Assembly (NCBI GenBank): GCA_958298945.1
Contig: OY282606.1
Span: 30,663,740 to 30,727,739 of the forward strand
Length of the DNA: 64,000 nucleotides
Source: Atherix ibis
Lineage: Eukaryota; Arthropoda; Insecta; Diptera; Athericidae
Reading direction: 5' to 3'
Shown here one piece after another: positions 27,801 through 35,821 of this stretch (position 1 is the stretch's first letter; each line of letters starts with the position of its first letter). The translations under genes were made by a program, and so were the position numbers. The notes under the pieces were generated by a model. The model did not search any database. It was not told the DNA's origin and was given only the letters and a program-made list of their open reading frames with translations.

Positions 27801-30800
27801 AATAAAATACGCAGTTCTTGCTGATCAAAACAGCTCCTTGACAAGCTGTTTGCTTGAATTCTCTCGCAACGATTTAATTATCCAATTTGGGTTTAGAACT
27901 CTTCTTCTTCACACTCTGTTACTTCTGTTTACTGCGATTGCTGACGCTGATCGTAGTAACTTCCAAATAGCCTGGAAGTTACTACAGATGTAGTAACTTC
28001 CAGGCTATCCTAGCTGATGGGCGATTGTGTGCCACTTTATTTTCAGCTTCTATGGTAGCCGATTTTGCTGCTCCTGTTTGACTGTTGCTGTTGCGTTAAG
28101 TTCACCTTTGCTTTTGTTGTCTCTTCTCTATTTTTTTTTTTTTTATGAATGTATTTTATTTGGTTTTATTATAAGTTTTACTTAAAAATACTAAAGCAAT
28201 GTTTTTATTATTGTTACAACTTAATGTCCTCATTGGGGATCTCTAACTTCTGTATTAAATGTGACCTTAGTCCTTTTTTTTAGTTTTTTTTCTTCTATAT
28301 AATGTTTTTTTATTAATATGTTTTGTTTCTTTATATTTACTTTATTTCTATTTAATTTATCATGGAAATTGTTCCTGAAAACCATGTTATCTAATTTTTT
28401 TTTTATGTTAAATTTACTATCTAAACTTACTTAACCTATGCCTTAACTACAATAATTTCAATTTACTTCTTGATATGATATTTATTGTCTTCTAATTGTT
28501 TGTAATATTTGTAACCAGTATTTGTTTTTTATTTTCCTATCTTTTTGTGGTATATATGTTACATGTCGTATCTTAGTTCTTCTTGCATATTTTCAAAATT
28601 CTGGTTTGGGTCATATAATATTTTTTTATTTGTAGCTCTTCAAATAAAAAAATATTATATTACTGTTGTTCTTTATATAATTTTTGCTGTCTAGAAATAT
28701 AAATGCTTCAGGTGGTATGAATCCTGTTGTTAGCGTTTGTCTAATATAATCCTCGTTTGGGTATATAGTGTGTGCTATCAGGCTATTAGTATTTTCGTTT
28801 ACTCTTACATAGTGTTTTCTTATTAACTTTATTATGAAATGGTCTATTTTATTTATTTTACTTTTTTCGTATAGTATTTGATTTGATATGTAATGTTTAT
28901 TCATGTGATTTATTTTTCTGAATATTCCTGAGCAGTGACGTACGCATTTTCGTTCATATTTTCTTAGTAATTCCATTATTGATGGCCTTATATTGTACCA
29001 AATTGAGCATCCATATGTTAGAATTGGTCGAATTAATGTTTGGTATGATATAATTTTTACTCTGTTGCATATTTGCTTACAGTAAAATAGTTTTTGTGTC
29101 GCCATGAAAGCTTTAAGTGCTTTTTCAATTTGTATTCTTATATGTGCTGTAAAGTTTAGGTTTTGTTGTAGTGTTATTCCTAAGTATTTAACTTTTTTTT
29201 TATTGGTAATTTTTGTCCCATTTGGTGTTGTGATGTGAAATTTTCTCCAATTTTTCCTTACATCTTGGTTGGTTTTCTCTATGGAGTTTCTAAATAGTAT
29301 CACTTCACATTTACTACAATATAATTTATTCTTAATTTTCAAGAATCGGTGTACCTGTGTATTTTATTAAAGATGTTTTGAATTTTGTTTTGTACCACAC
29401 TTGCCTTTCTGTTCGACGCATATACTATTATGTCATCTGCGAATGCTAGATTTGCACTTGTTGGGATGTCTTTGTTCAGTGTTTCTTGTAGTTCACTTAT
29501 ATATATGTTAAAGAGTATTGGAGCGTTCACCGTTCCTTATTGTTAACCATTTATTACTTTGAATAATTTATCTGTTTTGTTTTCTCCATCACTAATAATA
29601 AATGATTTATCACATATCATCTCTTTTATTATTTTAATTAGATGTGTTGGTATCTGGTATTGAATTAATTTATATATTAGTCCATTTATCCATACTGAGT
29701 TAAATGTTTCTTTTAAATCTATTAGGCATGCTCCTATACAATCCTTTTTATTTATTGCCCAGCATATATCTGATGTTAATTTATTTATTGCGTGTATACT
29801 GGAATGTTTAGCCTTAAATCCAAATTGATTTTCAGGGATAATATTTTTTACTTCTACTATTTTTATAATGTTTTTATTAATAATTTTTTCAAATATTTTA
29901 CTAATATTGGGCAACAGATTAATTGGTCTGTAACTTTTATGATCCGAACGTTCATTTTTTGGTTTTAATACTGGTATAACCTTTGCTATTTGTTTTTTTA
30001 AGCTATGTTTGGTATTTCATCTATCCCTGTTGACGTTTTGTTATTTAGTTCCGCGAATAATGTCGTTAATTCATCTGTTGTTATAAAATAGTCCTTATTT
30101 CTTTCGTATTCATTTAATTCACTACTTTTAAATTCTTCGTTAAATTTTGTAATCTTCACATTATTTTCTAAGTCCTTATATATTTCATTATTTAGTAATC
30201 CAATTCTCTTTTCTATTTCTATTGTCCTATTATCAGGATATTGTGTATTTATTTGTTTATGCATTGACTCCACCGATTTACCAAATATGTTTAAGATATC
30301 AATAGGTTATTTTATTATGTATTTGTTGTATTCATCTAATTGTAATTGACTTATGTTTATATCTGCATCTGTTATAATCTGTATATCCGTCTGGTTTATT
30401 TTTAACTGCTTTATGTTTTGTGTACCTTTTTGTCTAAATATTTTGTTTATAATAGGAAACATATTTTTTGAATTTGAAAGATGTATTTTTTTAAGGACTT
30501 TTTCCCAGTGTTCATTTTTATTTTTATGTATGTTTTGTGTGATTAGTGAGTTTATGTTTGATAGTAATGATTTTAGCCTGTTTATTTGGTAGTTATTGTT
30601 GTTTCGCTTATATGATTGTTTTATTGATGATAATAAATGGCTTTTATGTTATTGTAATTTTGTTAGTGTTTTATTCATGAATTTATCAGTCATATTTTGT
30701 GTTGTGAATTTTGGTACTACTTCTTCTATTGTTTTTTTGATTATGCTTTCTGTTTTTATTATGTATTCTTCAAGTTCATGGTTCTCTAAATTTTTATTGT

Positions 30801-33800
30801 TAGGTATATTTCTTGAGTTATTTTCTGTCATTTCTTGTAAGTTTTTCTGCATGTTGTTTTGAAATTTTTTCCAAATTGTTTTTTTCCAGTTATATTTCAA
30901 ATTTGTCGCACTCACATTTAGTTCTAGCCTCTGTTCTTGTTTTTCTAATTTTATCATTATTTCTAGTGCGTTATGATCACTATCGTATGCTAATGTGTTG
31001 AGTTTATTATTATGTGTTTCTATTTGTAGTCTTGTATCTGCTATACATAAGTTCAGGTATGATTTAGTTCTCGGGTATGTTGCTTCTTCTGTTCCATATA
31101 ATTTGGTTTTGTATTTAATTTCATTATTATGCAGCCTTTTACATAAGGCGTTACCTCTTGTGTTGTTTGTTTCATTGTACCAATCCTTATGTTTAGCATT
31201 AAAATCTCCCACCACAATGTAGTATGTATATAATTGTTGTAAATTTAGTATTTCGAATATCTTATTAATTTCATAAGTGAATATATTTTCATTTTTCTGT
31301 GGTGCATATGCTGCCACTATGTATAATTGATCATTTTGCGCAATTTTTATTTTTATAATGGTTGTCTCAATGCATTTAAATTTTTCTATAACACTATTTT
31401 GTATTGTTTTATACTTTATATGGTTTTTTATTAATATAGCTGTACCACCCCCTTGTATCGCATCTTGTCTATCATTTCTTATTATATGATATTCTTTAAA
31501 TGTAATCTTATGATGATGGTTTAATTTCGTTTCCAGCAGTATCATAATGTCTGGTTTATGTACCATTAGGACATGTGTTAAAAATGTTCTTTTATTATTT
31601 GAAATTATTGAGTTTACATTTATCGATATAATTTTAAATTCTTTGATATTGTTTGTGTTGATAATCATTCTATGTCAAATTTTGTCTCTTCTATATATGT
31701 CAGTGCAATTTCACAAACAGAATGTCCGTCACGAATAACTAAATACCGTAAATACACAAACGCACTGTCAGTCAAAATAACAATCTCCTCTCCTTATTTC
31801 TCTTCAGCTGTTTCGCTGACAATTTGTGCTCATGTATATAGTCTGTTAATATAGTTTTCTTCTTTTTGCCTTAAGTACGCTTTTAACAAATTGCCTATTT
31901 GAGAAATTACACTTCTTATCACTTTGACTTGAATTTTATTTTAACACACGTACAAATATGAGTCACACGATTTAGATTTCAGACCTCAATACACACATCA
32001 CGTCGGAGTCACCAATGTGATTTTTAATATAACCAACTAAATATGATAAATATATTTCACATAAATGAATAAATATTACTTTTTAACATTATTTATTTAA
32101 TTGTTTCTTAGAAAATCTCTAAAATAAAAAACTATTATTTGTCAATTAAGTATGTGACTTTATGTTAAATTAGCGTGTATTACTGCTGAGTGCTATCGTG
32201 CGACTGACCGCGCAACATCACATTCATTGCCATGACGCTCAGTCGTGCTCAAGTGAATGCCAATGTGTATGTGTAGCATGTGCAGTATGCATGGTCTGTG
32301 CATGTTTGTACAACTGCTTGTCTGAATGTTTTAGTTTTTTAATCCAATTGCCACAATGGTTTTTCCAACGTAAATTTCCAATCCATTCATTCACGCACGC
32401 TCTTTCCACGAAAATATTTGTAAAAACTTTTTGCTTTTTATCAATTTTAAATAATTATAGCTAATAATATACTATTTAATTACTTTGTAAGCAAGAAAAC
32501 AAAGATTTTATAATAAAATATTTATTTCACATATCATTCAAAATTACATTCTGTTTTAAAATAAAAAAATACAAAATATATATGGGGAAATAAAACTACA
32601 ATGAGCTAAGTTTTTTTCCTTTATCTTAAAATTATATTAAAAAAGTCTTGCAAAACGATTTGTACTAAATGATTTATCTTTTTTATCGTTAATGGATTTT
32701 TCAGTTGCATTCTTATCAGTGGCACTTTGAAAATCTGTTATAAGATTCCGCCTCGCCGAATTTGCCTTTTGTAAATGCTCATATACTATTAAATAGAATA
32801 ATATAAAATTGTTTTTATAGCATTTTCGAAAAGAAATTTTCAATTTAACTTGTCGACTTCTTGAACGGGGTGATTCTTCATAAACAAAACTTTTGGTATC
32901 TTCATCATTATTGCTATCAAGCATTCCAACTGTTTCTATATACATTAATCTACTAAACGTATCGCTTGTATTCGTTGGATTTGTTGCTAATTGGCTTGTA
33001 GATGTTTCCCCTTGTATTCTTGCATATGAAGTATTAGTATTTCGTTTCTTAAAGAAATCTTCATTATATATTTCACCGTTTATTGAAGTCGATTCCATGC
33101 TATTACATTCTTCTCGTTCATTAGATTTAAATCGCTTTTTTAATGGTTCATTGGATTCGTCTTCATTATCTTCAACTTTGAAAATTTTAGGCGTTGAGCA
33201 ATCGCTATTTACATACCATAAACCATCTTGAGGAGTAGGAAGAAAGATCCTTCCTTGATTTAATTCTGGTAGTATCGGTGACGAATTAGTAATTGTCAAA
33301 GGTGTACTGAAATTATATGTGCCTAATGATTCATTAACTTTGGGACTAAATAATTTCTCCACATCGTCATCACATATTTTTTTGCTAATAAATTAAAAAT
33401 GAAATAAATTAAATAATAGAATTAAACGAAAAAAAGCATTCAAATTACGTTTTAATATGACTTGATTTATATTCAATCGGATCACAAAAAATTGCTTTTG
33501 AAAATGTTTGCTCATGTAATAAATCTAAATTTTGCCTTAATTAAGGGAAAAACATTTATTTGTAAGTTTTTATTTCTCAAATTATTATTCTATTCTAATA
33601 CACTACTTGACAAATTCATATATTCTCTCTTTTCCACGTATGCTACGACCAAAATAATCCAAGATAGCATTTGTCGCAAGATGTTGCTTAAAAAAACCAG
33701 ATCTTTCACGACAAAATTCCAGAAATAAATCTAATATTTTCTCTGGATGTACGTCAATCAATTCTAAAATATTAAAAAATATAAATTCTTATTAAATTTG

Positions 33801-35821
33801 AATTGCTTAAACTATTTAAAGTTAATTGTATTATTTTTATATATTTTACAGCAACAGGCGAAAAGATTGAAAGAAGTGAGTATATTTCTTCATAATTTCA
33901 ACAACAAAAAAAACCTTTTAATTTTTACATTTTTTAAATTAAGGTGCTGCTGTAATGGCTAAGCCTGCTGGTTGCATGCCAGATAGTGCTGTTGTTCCAT
34001 TAAAACCAGATACAGAGTACGATGATCCGACAATAATTTATTTTCCGTCATGTACAAGAGTGAAAAGATGTAGCGGTTGCTGTTCTCATGCCCTTCTATC
34101 ATGTCAACCAGTCGAAACGGAAACAATAACATTTACGGTATGATTTAATAAAAATAATAATAGCAATAATAAATGGCAATCACATTATATTTTGCACAAA
34201 TTCTTTTAGGTCATTAAATCACAATTTGTTGGAGGCAGTAAAATGGAATACAGAGGCAAAGAAATTGTCTTGGTCGATCAGCATACGAAATGCAAATGCG
34301 ACTGTAAAATGAAGGAGTCGGTAATTACTAAAGCTTCACTCTTGTAATAATTAAAAATATTAAATTTATATTTTAGGATTGCAACTACTTGCAACGATAT
34401 GAAAAATCACAATGCAAATGCGTTTGCACAAACTATGAACATCAAAACAAGTGTCTAAGGGTAAGTTTATTAATTAATAAGAAAGATTTTTTAAATATAA
34501 TTGATTTTATTTTAAAACTTATCCAATTTGTTTTGAATATTTTCCAAACAACCTGTCTTATGAATAATAATAATTTTATGTGAACATAATACAGATAAAT
34601 ATAATCTAGCATTTCTATAATATCGTAATTGAATTTCTAATTTATAGAAAACCTCACTTTTATTTTACAAGAACATTTCAATTTTATAAATTTATTTATT
34701 TACGTAAAGCGCAATATAGAATTAATATGCGACCAATGTAAAACATTATGCAAATATTTACTTTGCACTTGTGCAATTCTTTTATAGAAAACGAAATTAT
34801 AAACTATAATTTTTTTAAATTTATTTTATTTGAATTTCTTTTTATAGCAAAGTGGTAAAATTTGGGATGCTGAGAATTGTACATGCCGATGTCGAGAAGT
34901 TAAAGAATGTACAACAGGAACTTTCTTTGATGAAACTCAGTGTCAATGCTCACAGGTAGAAAATTGATGATGGAGCATCCTAAGTAAACCATAAATTTCA
35001 CGGAATAATTCATATATACACATCACGAAATAGACTAAACATGAATTCACTTATATACGGATATACTCGTATACACAGATATTTTTTCGATGGCATTTTC
35101 AATGGATCATTAGCAAATTATTAATTACTTCTTAATTCTTTTAGATAGTCTAATATGAAGTCATTCTATAATATTATAAATATAGATGTAAAATCTCCGT
35201 CAAAGATTAGTTTTAAGAATGTTTAAATATCACTCATTATTACGCTAAAAAAAAATAAGTTATTATCTTTTGAACTAATATAATTTATGGGAATAAATTA
35301 CGAGATACGCGTTTAATATCGAATCCGTGAGTATATTTATATTTGAATGCGTCGTAAATTTTTATGTGCAGTTAATTAATCTGCTTTTATTTATTATATA
35401 TTATATTTGGGCTTATAAACAATATATTACAGTGTTTCCATAATAACTTACTGATTATGCAAATACAAAAAAGAGCTTAACTGCTAAAAACACTCTTTCG
35501 AAACAGAAACTATAATTGGAAGGTTTTGGCTAACATATTTTTACTTACAATGTCATATTTAACATAAAATAATTGTTTATTTAGAAAATATAACACATTC
35601 TTTATTTACTTTAATTTCTTCCATTTATTAGGGGGTTATAGATTTATACTAAATATGTTAATTTTTTTTTAATTTCTTTATAAATATTATCTTAATACTG
35701 TTGATTTTTATTCATGCACAATATTTTCTAATTTCAGACAGCATTATCTATTCTCGATCGAAAGAAATTTATTATAAAACCTGTCCCGGTGGCACCCGTC
35801 GCAGCAGCTACTCGGCAATAA
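12857..35821 (+). CDS. Pvf: PDGF/VEGF-related growth factor (Pvf), eight coding exons over 23 kb
   Basis: Exons 12857-13039, 18897-19002, 33852-33875, 33944-34137, 34210-34320, 34377-34460, 34848-34955 and 35738-35821 total 894 nt (297 aa) with consistent phases. Residues 1-21 are a signal peptide ([21 protein letters not shown]). The cystine-knot domain spans about 115-201: the PDGF signature [13 protein letters not shown] puts cysteines at about 141, 147, 150 and 151, and the closing KCKCDCK has cysteines at 197, 199 and 201. C-x-C-x-C clusters follow at 219-223 and 245-249 with CQC at 266-268, resembling the cysteine-rich tail of VEGF-C-like and Balbiani-ring-type proteins, then a short tail [14 protein letters not shown]. 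Such proteins are secreted dimeric ligands of the receptor tyrosine kinase Pvr, acting in cell migration and blood-cell survival. The signature has Thr where the consensus has Val after the first Cys. Which Drosophila paralogue (Pvf1, 2 or 3) it matches cannot be settled by eye. Confidence 0.88.
13040..15014. other. Pvf intron 1, first part: no gene seen
   Basis: Unique-looking AT-rich intron sequence. It contains three TACTCGTA/TACGAGTA octamers (13768, 14202, 14448). The ORF at 14346-14531 has no coding character. Confidence 0.5.
15015..15584 (-). mobile_element. Relic IS630/Tc1-like transposase fragment, copy 1
   Basis: On the minus strand broken reading frames spell parts of a DDE transposase: a region like DMWFQQ, then [29 protein letters not shown] and a C-terminal [12 protein letters not shown]. 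These are family landmarks of IS630-Tc1-mariner superfamily DDE proteins common in insects. Frameshifts are frequent, so the copy is dead. It ends exactly where the mariner A element begins at TATACGAGG. A second copy (19447-20042) shares the same sequence and the same junction. Confidence 0.7.
15585..16475 (+). mobile_element. Mariner family A element, internally deleted, with both terminal repeats
   Basis: Starts TACGAGGTCTGTT near 15585 and ends with the inverse (AACAGACCTCGTA) at 16475, flanked by TA on both sides, as for mariner target duplication. About 890 bp. Plus-strand fragments of the transposase are readable: [54 protein letters not shown], and further on PPYSPDL. The N-terminal helix-turn-helix part is missing, and the ITGDE-type first catalytic Asp region and the HDNA block are disrupted, so it cannot encode a working enzyme. 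Family: mariner, IS630-Tc1-mariner superfamily. Confidence 0.8.
16476..18896. other. Pvf intron 1, remainder: no gene seen
   Basis: AT-rich intron sequence between the mariner A element and Pvf exon 2. Contains three TACGAGTA/TACTCGTA octamers at 16990, 17055 and 17153. ORFs at 17174-17403, 17590-17781, 18049-18273 and 18480-18698 show no motif and are taken as chance. Confidence 0.5.
19375..19446 (+). mobile_element. Mariner family A left-end fragment
   Basis: TACGAGGTCTGTTCAAAAAG followed by the family A subterminal sequence up to about 19440, then an abrupt switch into the relic IS630-like copy 2. It is a truncated terminal repeat only, with TA before it. Confidence 0.7.
19447..20042 (-). 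mobile_element. Relic IS630/Tc1-like transposase fragment, copy 2
   Basis: Near-duplicate of 15015-15584, again with [30 protein letters not shown] and related pieces on the minus strand, and the same flanking AT-rich leader. It too stops at the same base where a mariner A end (TATACGACGTCTG) begins. The shared junction shows the mariner insertion predates the copying of the segment. Confidence 0.7.
20043..21808 (+). mobile_element. Mariner family A element, interrupted by mariner B and truncated
   Basis: The left terminal repeat at 20043-20095 is separated from the rest by a mariner B insertion and resumes at 21410 with TATTTGATTTTCG, exactly as in the uninterrupted copy at 15640. The plus-strand transposase piece at 21507-21803 reads [36 protein letters not shown] and [10 protein letters not shown]. 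It is cut off at about 21808 by the junction of a tandem duplication. Confidence 0.75.
20096..21409 (-). mobile_element. Mariner family B element, near full length
   Basis: Terminal repeats CCACCTTGATCAAAAAGTTC at 20096 and GAACTTTTTGATGAAGGTGG ending 21409, flanked by TA, 1314 bp in all. The minus strand encodes a mariner transposase in three broken segments. The N-terminal helix-turn-helix is at 21249-20872 ([52 protein letters not shown]). A middle part is at 20902-20663 ([20 protein letters not shown]). The C-terminal part at 20462-20136 carries [10 protein letters not shown] and [12 protein letters not shown], with the tail [13 protein letters not shown]. Just after the ITGD motif a short tandem repeat ([14 protein letters not shown]) replaces the usual sequence, and the frame is lost afterwards, so the copy is inactive. 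Inserted in mariner A. Confidence 0.85.
21809..22851 (-). mobile_element. Mariner family B, second copy, end-truncated by duplication
   Basis: Repeats 20384-21409 almost base for base, including the disrupted ITGD region, but lacks the first 290 bp (the C-terminal transposase end and one terminal repeat). The helix-turn-helix segment is at 22712-22299. Ends with GAACTTTTTGATCAAGGTGG at about 22851 and then returns to mariner A sequence. It is the second copy within a direct tandem duplication. Confidence 0.8.
22852..23695 (+). mobile_element. Mariner family A third copy with fold-back right end
   Basis: Transposase fragments at 22976-23492 ([67 protein letters not shown]) cover more of the protein than the other copies but are frameshifted. 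At about 23483 the sequence switches to an inverted copy of the element's own left end, running out through GTAACCCACGG to AACAGACCTCGTA at 23695. The right end is therefore a mirror of the left end. The same fold-back arrangement is seen in the tandem array beyond 48471. Confidence 0.75.
23727..24068 (-). repeat. 3' LTR of the gypsy element
   Basis: On the minus strand it begins TGTGGCAATTGG. Its other end on the plus strand reads TATGGTTTTTAATATAACC where the partner LTR has TGTGATTTTTAATATAACC, so the terminal CA has mutated. By eye it differs from the 5' LTR at about 25 sites plus small indels over 340 bp. Confidence 0.85.
24069..24083 (-). other. Polypurine tract of the gypsy element
   Basis: On the minus strand CACTTGTGGGGGAGTA directly precedes the 3' LTR start TGTGGCA. 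The GGGGGAG purine run is where plus-strand DNA synthesis would start. Confidence 0.65.
24769..24853. repeat. Direct duplication within the integrase region
   Basis: A stretch of about 40 bp beginning TTGAGTTCGGTAAAAAGAGT occurs twice in tandem (about 24772 and 24822) separated by a short piece (GGCGCCCCTGATCCAAATG). It breaks the integrase frame next to the DQGRQFDS motif. Confidence 0.8.
25140..25245. repeat. Four short tandem copies of GAAATGTCAGCTTTCAT
   Basis: GAAATGTCAGCTTTCAT occurs at about 25145, 25186, 25207 and 25227, with small spacers. It sits in the zinc-finger/connection part of the dead integrase and destroys the frame. Confidence 0.85.
27608..27850 (-). pseudogene. Gypsy gag pseudogene, capsid part
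   Basis: The minus strand reads [38 protein letters not shown] and [11 protein letters not shown], the capsid landmarks of Ty3/gypsy gag in animals (GDxKPSQ, then LWxxRLP). The frame ends within 80 codons. The N-terminal gag part is expected to the right, in 27851-28126, and beyond the LINE. Confidence 0.75.
27953..28008. repeat. Perfect short inverted repeat in the gag region
   Basis: Two 19-bp arms at 27967-27985 and 27990-28008, reverse complements of each other, flank a 4-base loop AGAT. A third partial copy GTAGTAACTTCC lies just upstream at 27953. It looks like a local snap-back duplication. Confidence 0.85.
28626..30273 (-). pseudogene. LINE ORF2, reverse transcriptase part
   Basis: Read in three successive frames: 30273-29998, 29914-29543 then 29530-29339, and 29342-28626. 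LINE RT landmarks are present ([36 protein letters not shown] with Glu where Ala or Asp-Phe neighbours are usual, [22 protein letters not shown]). The C-terminal part shows the usual [13 protein letters not shown] and YGCSIWYN, and ends just before the 3' UTR. Confidence 0.85.
30649..31668 (-). pseudogene. LINE ORF2, AP-endonuclease part
   Basis: A 339-codon open stretch with the endonuclease/exonuclease/phosphatase fold landmarks in order: N-terminal [14 protein letters not shown] (catalytic Glu), [21 protein letters not shown] (catalytic Asp and Asn) and the closing SDHNALEI (catalytic His). These residues nick the target DNA in the family. The frame stops before the reverse transcriptase, with which it should be continuous. 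Confidence 0.85.
31997..32014 (-). other. tRNA primer binding site of the gypsy element
   Basis: On the minus strand, one base after the 5' LTR, TGGTGACTCCGACGTGAT. Its complement matches the 3' end of animal tRNA-Trp as I recall it (ATCACGTCGGGGTCA plus CCA) at 17 of 18 positions. Confidence 0.7.
32016..32355 (-). repeat. 5' LTR of the gypsy element
   Basis: 340 bp; on the plus strand it starts TGTGATTTTTAATATAACC and ends CCAATTGCCACA, so it is TG...CA on the element strand. It is followed by the target duplication ATGG. Confidence 0.85.
32637..33767 (-). CDS. Gene-like exons of unknown function nested in the Pvf intron, opposite strand
   Basis: Three coding-looking blocks on the minus strand: about 33766-33609 ([35 protein letters not shown]), about 33533-33449 ([16 protein letters not shown]) and about 33385-32637, an open run of 240 codons rich in Ser, Asn, Asp and Glu, ending STNRFARLF. 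Blocks 2 and 3 splice cleanly (phase 2, GT-AG). Block 1 to block 2 does not: the obvious donor (CAA/GTAGTG) and acceptor (TTAAG/GC) give a stop, so a donor is unusual, a sequencing error exists, or the gene is broken. No start codon was found for block 1; the region upstream is occupied by the Pvf microexon. The family is not recognised. Block 1 has a helical, NTF2-like feel, but this is a weak impression. It could be a decayed retained gene. Confidence 0.45.

Larger units (their letters stand above)
28127..31798 (-). mobile_element. Jockey-like non-LTR retrotransposon (LINE), 5'-truncated, inside the gypsy element
   Basis: The minus strand carries the C-terminal 40 or so codons of ORF1 (ends ETKFDIE), whose TGA overlaps the ORF2 ATG as ATGA at 31666-31669. 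ORF2 has an AP-endonuclease (31668-30649; [38 protein letters not shown]) and a reverse transcriptase (30273-28626; [35 protein letters not shown]). A poly-T run at 28131-28144 on the plus strand is the poly-A tail. ORF2 has in-frame stops at 30649, about 30310 and 29543 and two frameshifts (between 29998 and 29914, and at about 29340), so it is dead. Most of ORF1 is missing. TCTCTTC at 28120-28126 and 31799-31805 may be the target duplication. Boundaries are good to about 10 bp. Confidence 0.85.
23727..32355 (-). mobile_element. Ty3/gypsy LTR retrotransposon (CsRn1/Kabuki-like), decayed, split by a LINE
   Basis: LTRs at 23727-24068 and 32016-32355 flank an internal region read on the minus strand, with 4-bp target duplications ATGG at 23723-23726 and 32356-32359. 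The order is 5' LTR, primer binding site, gag, protease, reverse transcriptase, RNase H, integrase with a C-terminal GPF-type motif, polypurine tract, 3' LTR. Only about 190 bp separate the integrase end from the LTR, so there is no env. A jockey-like LINE interrupts the region between the primer site and gag. The primer site fits tRNA-Trp, which from memory characterises the CsRn1/Kabuki lineage. All coding segments carry frameshifts or deletions. Confidence 0.85.

Noticed and set aside
30353..31738. Plus-strand ORFs rich in Phe, Leu and Ile
   Set aside because: They are antisense shadows of the LINE endonuclease and reverse transcriptase; the hydrophobic composition comes from reading A-rich coding DNA backwards.
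32198..32464. 88-codon ORF with Cys-rich start
   Set aside because: Its Cys-rich part comes from the LTR, which has many TGT/TGC words, and then runs into the flank.
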